From Spirosoma terrae (lineage in GTDB: Bacteria; Bacteroidota; Bacteroidia; Cytophagales; Spirosomataceae): a DNA stretch of 64,000 bases. The DNA lies in the NCBI RefSeq assembly GCF_010435915.1, contig NZ_JAAFZH010000022.1, forward strand, positions 1 to 64,000, written 5' to 3'. The notes beneath the pieces were generated by a model. The model was not told where the DNA came from, did no database searches, and worked only from the letters and a program-made list of their open reading frames with translations. The position numbers and the translations under genes were made by a program. Shown here piece after piece: positions 60,495 to 64,000 of this stretch. How positions within the stretch are numbered: the stretch's first letter is position 1; every line of letters begins with the position of its first letter.

Positions 60495-60522
60495 CTGCCT
60501 GTCGGCAACCCCAAACAGGCAG
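60495..60522. repeat. Hairpin in the atpE-atpF gap
   Basis: CTGCCTGT (60495-60502) pairs with ACAGGCAG (60515-60522), loop of 12. It lies in the middle of the 238-bp space between atpE and atpF, where genes of this operon are usually close. It may limit read-through so that c subunits are made in excess, or be an inserted palindromic repeat. Confidence 0.5.
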
Positions 60523-60608
60523 AAGGTTCCGTAATTTTGTGAGCAGCGGTGCCAGCACCTAATGTAACCAGCCTACTCAAACGCTGATGCTACTGATAGC
60601 GGGCTTTA

Positions 60609-60908
<300 letters not shown>

Positions 60909-60963
60909 TTAACAGATACACGACTCCGAATAGTAAACTATCCGTCGTCCTGTACGTACCAGC

Positions 60964-62064
60964 TTAGTGAGCGTCGGCCCCTTCGTAGCCAATACCATGA
61001 TCAGCTTCGTGGTGCTCTTCTACCGCACTTCCGATATACATCGCCGTCAACAGCGTGAAAATAAACGCCTGAAGGAATGCTACCAGCAATTCAATTAAAT
61101 TCAGGAATATTGAAAAGAAGATAACAACCGGGCTGATTGCCAGGCTCGTTCCGGCTCCCGCCATAGAATTGGCCATAAACAGAAGACCTAACAAACTCAG
61201 GATAATAATGTGACCTGCCGTAATGTTGGCAAACAACCGGACCATCAGCGAGATTGGCTTCATGAATACACCCACAATCTCAACTGGTACCATGATCGGC
61301 AGCAGGGCCAGCGGAACACCCGTTGGCTTCAGAATGTGTAGCCAGTAATGTTTATTACCACTGAACGTAACAATCAGGAACGTAATGAAAGACAATACCA
61401 GCGTTACGGCTATATTACCCGTTACGTTAGCGGCTCCTGGCAACAATCCAAGCAGGTTGTTGACCAGAATAAAAAAGAATAACGTTAATAAATAGGGAAG
61501 ATACTTTGTGTACTTAGGCCCAATGCTCGGCTTGGCAATTTCGTCGCGAACAAACAGAATAATTGGTTCAAGAAACGATTGGAGGCCCTTAGGCGCTTTG
61601 CCTTTATTTTCCAGATAACCTTTGCGGACAGACGAGAAAATAACCAACAGAATAATGGCGCTCAACAGCAGCGAAGCCACATTCTTTGTAATGGAAAAAT
61701 CAATAAATTTAGCTTCGTGGTCATCAGCTCCGGCTTCGTTAACACGATGGATTTTACCGTGCTCCTGCTTGTAGCCATTATAGACTGCTTCGTTCGCTAA
61801 ATGCGATGAGGAAAAAACCTCAAGACCACGCTCCTGCGAATAAATAATAACGGGAAGCGGCAACGTAACACCATGGGCAAATTCCCATCCGTGTTCATCT
61901 TTAATGTGGTGCATAATCATTTCACCCACATTGAAGCCTTCTTTTTCACCGTGCTTGCCTGGCACTTCGCCTTCATGCCCTTCTTCCTGAGCATTCACAA
62001 AGGCTAATGAACTCATAACAAGAGCTATAGCCAACAAAAACCTTTTAAACAAAGAACTCATCAT
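60964..62064 (-). CDS. atpB: F-type ATP synthase a subunit with long exported N-terminus
   Basis: About 366 residues from ATG 62064 (MMSSLFKRFLLAIALVMSSL), which gives a signal peptide; the frame runs 35 codons further but without sense. A His/Glu-rich stretch (EEGHEGEVPGKHGEKEG) and 90 extra N-terminal residues are typical of Bacteroidota a subunits. The essential Arg lies in SLMVRLFANITAGHIIIL, and the last helices include ELLVAFLQAFIFTLLTAM. It forms the proton half-channels. 20 bp downstream of the atpI-like gene. Confidence 0.95.
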   Translation of the reverse strand: MMSSLFKRFLLAIALVMSSLAFVNAQEEGHEGEVPGKHGEKEGFNVGEMIMHHIKDEHGWEFAHGVTLPLPVIIYSQERGLEVFSSSHLANEAVYNGYKQEHGKIHRVNEAGADDHEAKFIDFSITKNVASLLLSAIILLVIFSSVRKGYLENKGKAPKGLQSFLEPIILFVRDEIAKPSIGPKYTKYLPYLLTLFFFILVNNLLGLLPGAANVTGNIAVTLVLSFITFLIVTFSGNKHYWLHILKPTGVPLALLPIMVPVEIVGVFMKPISLMVRLFANITAGHIIILSLLGLLFMANSMAGAGTSLAISPVVIFFSIFLNLIELLVAFLQAFIFTLLTAMYIGSAVEEHHEADHGIGYEGADAH

Positions 62065-62083
62065 ATGATGCAATAGATCGTTT

Positions 62084-62446
62084 TTACGAATCGCGTCGCA
62101 AGTTACGAGTAAGCGTCCATATCTCAAAGCCTGTGTAAAATATATATAGTACAAGAAAGGTAAAAACAAAGGTCCTTCTCAATTCAATGTGTCGGAACAG
62201 GAAAAAACCGACAAAGACCAGACTAAGTATAAATCGTGCTACGGTTGCTCCCAAGTAAAGCGGAACGAATCGCTCGCGATTACCTTGTAAACCAGCGTCC
62301 ATTAACCGATGAATTAAAAAAGATACACTCAAAAAAAAGAGCAGCAGAATTTTCCAGGAAGGATGAACCCAGGGGGAAACAAAATATTGTTCGGCTACGA
62401 AAAATACAATTGCAAGCAGGATGGTAACGATGAATGTCCGGAGCAT
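62084..62446 (-). CDS. ATP synthase subunit I-like membrane protein
   Basis: 120 residues with four membrane helices (MLRTFIVTILLAIVFFVAEQ; WKILLLFFLSVSFLIHRL; FILSLVFVGFFLFRHI; FVFTFLVLYIFYTGFEIW). It sits between atpZ and atpB, the place of AtpI, an assembly factor for the c ring. Sequence similarity to E. coli AtpI is weak, so the label is from topology and position. Confidence 0.75.
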   Translation of the reverse strand: MLRTFIVTILLAIVFFVAEQYFVSPWVHPSWKILLLFFLSVSFLIHRLMDAGLQGNRERFVPLYLGATVARFILSLVFVGFFLFRHIELRRTFVFTFLVLYIFYTGFEIWTLTRNLRRDS

Positions 62447-62495
62447 ATGTTATGGTACAGAACATTTGCTTTCTGTACCTGTCGTAAATGCAAAA

Positions 62496-62768
62496 TTACT
62501 TTTTTGTCAATTGCCGAATAAACAAATATAATGATGCGCCAATGGCAGTTAACGATAGCACCACTGTCCAGAGAGGACGTTTATTATCCTGCCACTCATC
62601 GAGTTTTAATCCTGCCCATACACCCAGCCCAATGGTGCCGAGCATTTGAAAAGCAATACCGCTATACTGCACAAACGACCTTGTTTTTTCGGTTGTGTTC
62701 GTTATTTGATTACGTTCAGCGGATTTGTCCGGCTGATTTTCAGTGAATGATTCAGAGTCATTTTCCAT
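62496..62768 (-). CDS. atpZ: AtpZ/AtpI-family protein, start of ATP synthase operon
   Basis: 90 residues: a charged N-terminal tail, then two membrane helices, FVQYSGIAFQMLGTIGLGVWAGLKLDEW and VLSLTAIGASLYLFIRQL. GIAFQMxxxxxxGxxxGxxLDxW is the AtpZ motif. It is thought to act as a small Mg/Ca-linked or assembly factor. The first gene of the operon, divergent from sprE with 117 bp between starts. Confidence 0.85.
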   Translation of the reverse strand: MENDSESFTENQPDKSAERNQITNTTEKTRSFVQYSGIAFQMLGTIGLGVWAGLKLDEWQDNKRPLWTVVLSLTAIGASLYLFIRQLTKK

Positions 62769-62885
62769 AGAATTTAGGAACTATATATAAGGTAAACACC
62801 AAAATTCGTTAATTTGGGCTAACGTTCCATACGGCCAATGCAGGCCAGAGCGTTTGAGATACGACTGACTACGTATTATTCTCAA

Positions 62886-64000
62886 ATGTCCCGCTATTAT
62901 CGTAACTACCCATTTCTATCCTTGTTTACGGTCTTTATTCTGCTGACCGGCGGGTTAGTTTCGTGTTCGCAGTATAGTACAAAGCCAATCAGTAAGGGGT
63001 ACCACAACCTAACTGCCCATTATAATGCGTATGTGATTGCCCGCGATGAAATCAAAGAAGCAGAATTAATACTGTTTAAAACACGACAGGAAAATTATAC
63101 CCAGTTATTACCCATTCTGTTTCCGGTAGATTCTATGTTGTCTATGCCGGTAAAACCTCAATTAGACGATGCCATCAAAAAAGCATCGCTAATACCAGAA
63201 CGGCATCAAAACAGTAAATGGCTGGATAATGCGTATAATTTAATTGGAAAAGCTCGACTATTAAAGCAGGATCTGCCCAATGCGATTGAAGTATTCAAGT
63301 ACGTTAATACTAAGGGAACAAACGAGGACGATAAACACGAAGCGCTAGTCGGTTTAATGCGGGCTTATACGGAAGCCAGCGACTATACAAACGCGCTGAA
63401 TGTGGCGGACTATTTACGGACTCAACCGCTCAATAAAAACAACACGCGCGACTTTTACCTGACCAAAGCCTACCTACACGAACGGAAAGGCGAGTATGCG
63501 ACCGCAGCAGGCATTCTGGACGCTACGTTCCCTGTCTTGAAAAAAGGAGAATCGACCGCTCGTCTGCACCTGATTGCCGGGCAGTTATACGATTTAATCG
63601 GGCAGCCCAACAAAGCCATAGCCCATTACCGGAAAGTTCTGAAATCAAGTCCATCATACGACCAATCATTCTACGCCAATCTGTATGCAATTCAAAGTAA
63701 TGGATTGACTGGCGATGCGAAGCGATTAGCTCAATCAGCAGAAACGTTTGATGATATGCTCAACGATCGCAAAAACGTTGATCTGAAAGATAAGATTTAT
63801 TACACCATGGGGCTTCTGGAAGCCAGAAACGGTAAAATCGACAGAGCGATCAAATTCTACAGTCAGTCGATCCAGGCAGCCGGTTCGAACACGACGCAGG
63901 TACCTTACACCTATCTGGAAATTGGGAAACTTTATTTCGAGAAAAAAGCGGATTACCCTAAAGCCAAAGTCTATTACGATAGTGCGCTGGCTCTTATACC
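62886..64000 (+). CDS. sprE: Type IX secretion/gliding lipoprotein SprE/PorW (5' part; runs off the window)
   Basis: The frame from ATG 62886 is open to the last base (about 371 residues visible). Signal peptide with lipobox LVSC (FILLTGGLVSCSQ). The opening KGYHNLTAHYNAYVIARDEI and the block LPILFPVDSMLSMP, then IKKASLIPERHQNSKWLDNA, are characteristic of SprE/PorW. TPR-type repeats follow (LDNAYNLIGKARLLKQDLPN, DFYLTKAYLHERKGEYATAA, AIAHYRKVLKSSPSYDQSF). In Flavobacterium and Porphyromonas it is needed for gliding and type IX secretion, and bridges PorXY/other Por components in the periplasm. Divergent from the ATP synthase operon. Confidence 0.93.
   Translation, partial: MSRYYRNYPFLSLFTVFILLTGGLVSCSQYSTKPISKGYHNLTAHYNAYVIARDEIKEAELILFKTRQENYTQLLPILFPVDSMLSMPVKPQLDDAIKKASLIPERHQNSKWLDNAYNLIGKARLLKQDLPNAIEVFKYVNTKGTNEDDKHEALVGLMRAYTEASDYTNALNVADYLRTQPLNKNNTRDFYLTKAYLHERKGEYATAAGILDATFPVLKKGESTARLHLIAGQLYDLIGQPNKAIAHYRKVLKSSPSYDQSFYANLYAIQSNGLTGDAKRLAQSAETFDDMLNDRKNVDLKDKIYYTMGLLEARNGKIDRAIKFYSQSIQAAGSNTTQVPYTYLEIGKLYFEKKADYPKAKVYYDSALALI

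Overview
The window reads as a chromosomal segment of a Bacteroidota bacterium of the order Cytophagales, most like Spirosoma or a close relative. Four things point there. There are six large MacB/FtsX-type permeases ending in the shared tail PVKSLRSE. Candidate promoters have the Bacteroidota -7 box TAnnTTTG. The genome encodes type IX secretion (a SprE/PorW gene runs off the right end). The ATP synthase a subunit carries a long signal-peptide-bearing N-terminus. No tRNA, rRNA, CRISPR array or transposase was found.

Left edge (1-2.2 kb): the 3' end of a type I restriction specificity gene, then an XRE regulator, an ImmA/IrrE-like metallopeptidase and a PIN-fold protein in one tight unit with a 14-bp inverted-repeat operator candidate. 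This looks like the border of a defence/toxin-antitoxin island. A second toxin-antitoxin pair (4989-5613) sits between a 59-bp imperfect direct repeat. One repeat copy is the 3' end of a GH20 hexosaminidase gene; the other is a relic of the same 3' end beside a terminator. The pair therefore looks like a small cassette integrated at the end of that gene.

2.2-32.9 kb is dominated by the six permeases, in three groups: one single gene, a cluster at 10.1-18.9 kb, and a PadR-led operon at 27.2-32.9 kb. Three of the transcription units share an upstream architecture: a sigma-54-like -24/-12 element about 31-36 bp before the start codon, and 53-64 bp further upstream two CGGACA half-sites exactly 21 bp apart. 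I read this as a regulon controlled by one enhancer-binding protein that is not encoded in the window. Interspersed are pirin/GNAT, a Crp-like regulator, an AraC-cupin-aldo/keto reductase cluster with its own repeated motif, and a cell-wall group (NamZ-type muramidase and a class C serine hydrolase). The reductase and the muramidase converge on a perfect 51-bp-arm palindrome.

33-49.4 kb: AraC regulator, Hsp20 heat-shock protein, SAM methyltransferase, a LytS/LytTR two-component pair and a second, orphan LytTR regulator, EamA transporter, IPP isomerase, YceI, a secreted esterase, a membrane-anchored hypothetical protein, and two tandem secreted or lipoprotein genes (an SGNH-like protein and a VWD-domain protein).

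49.5-64 kb is more core-like: rodA and PBP2 (cell elongation), an SMP-30 lactonase, a Tat-exported Gfo/Idh oxidoreductase, small enzymes, and the Fo-plus-delta part of ATP synthase (atpZ, atpI-like, atpB, atpE, atpF, atpH) without atpA or atpG after it. The window ends inside sprE/porW.
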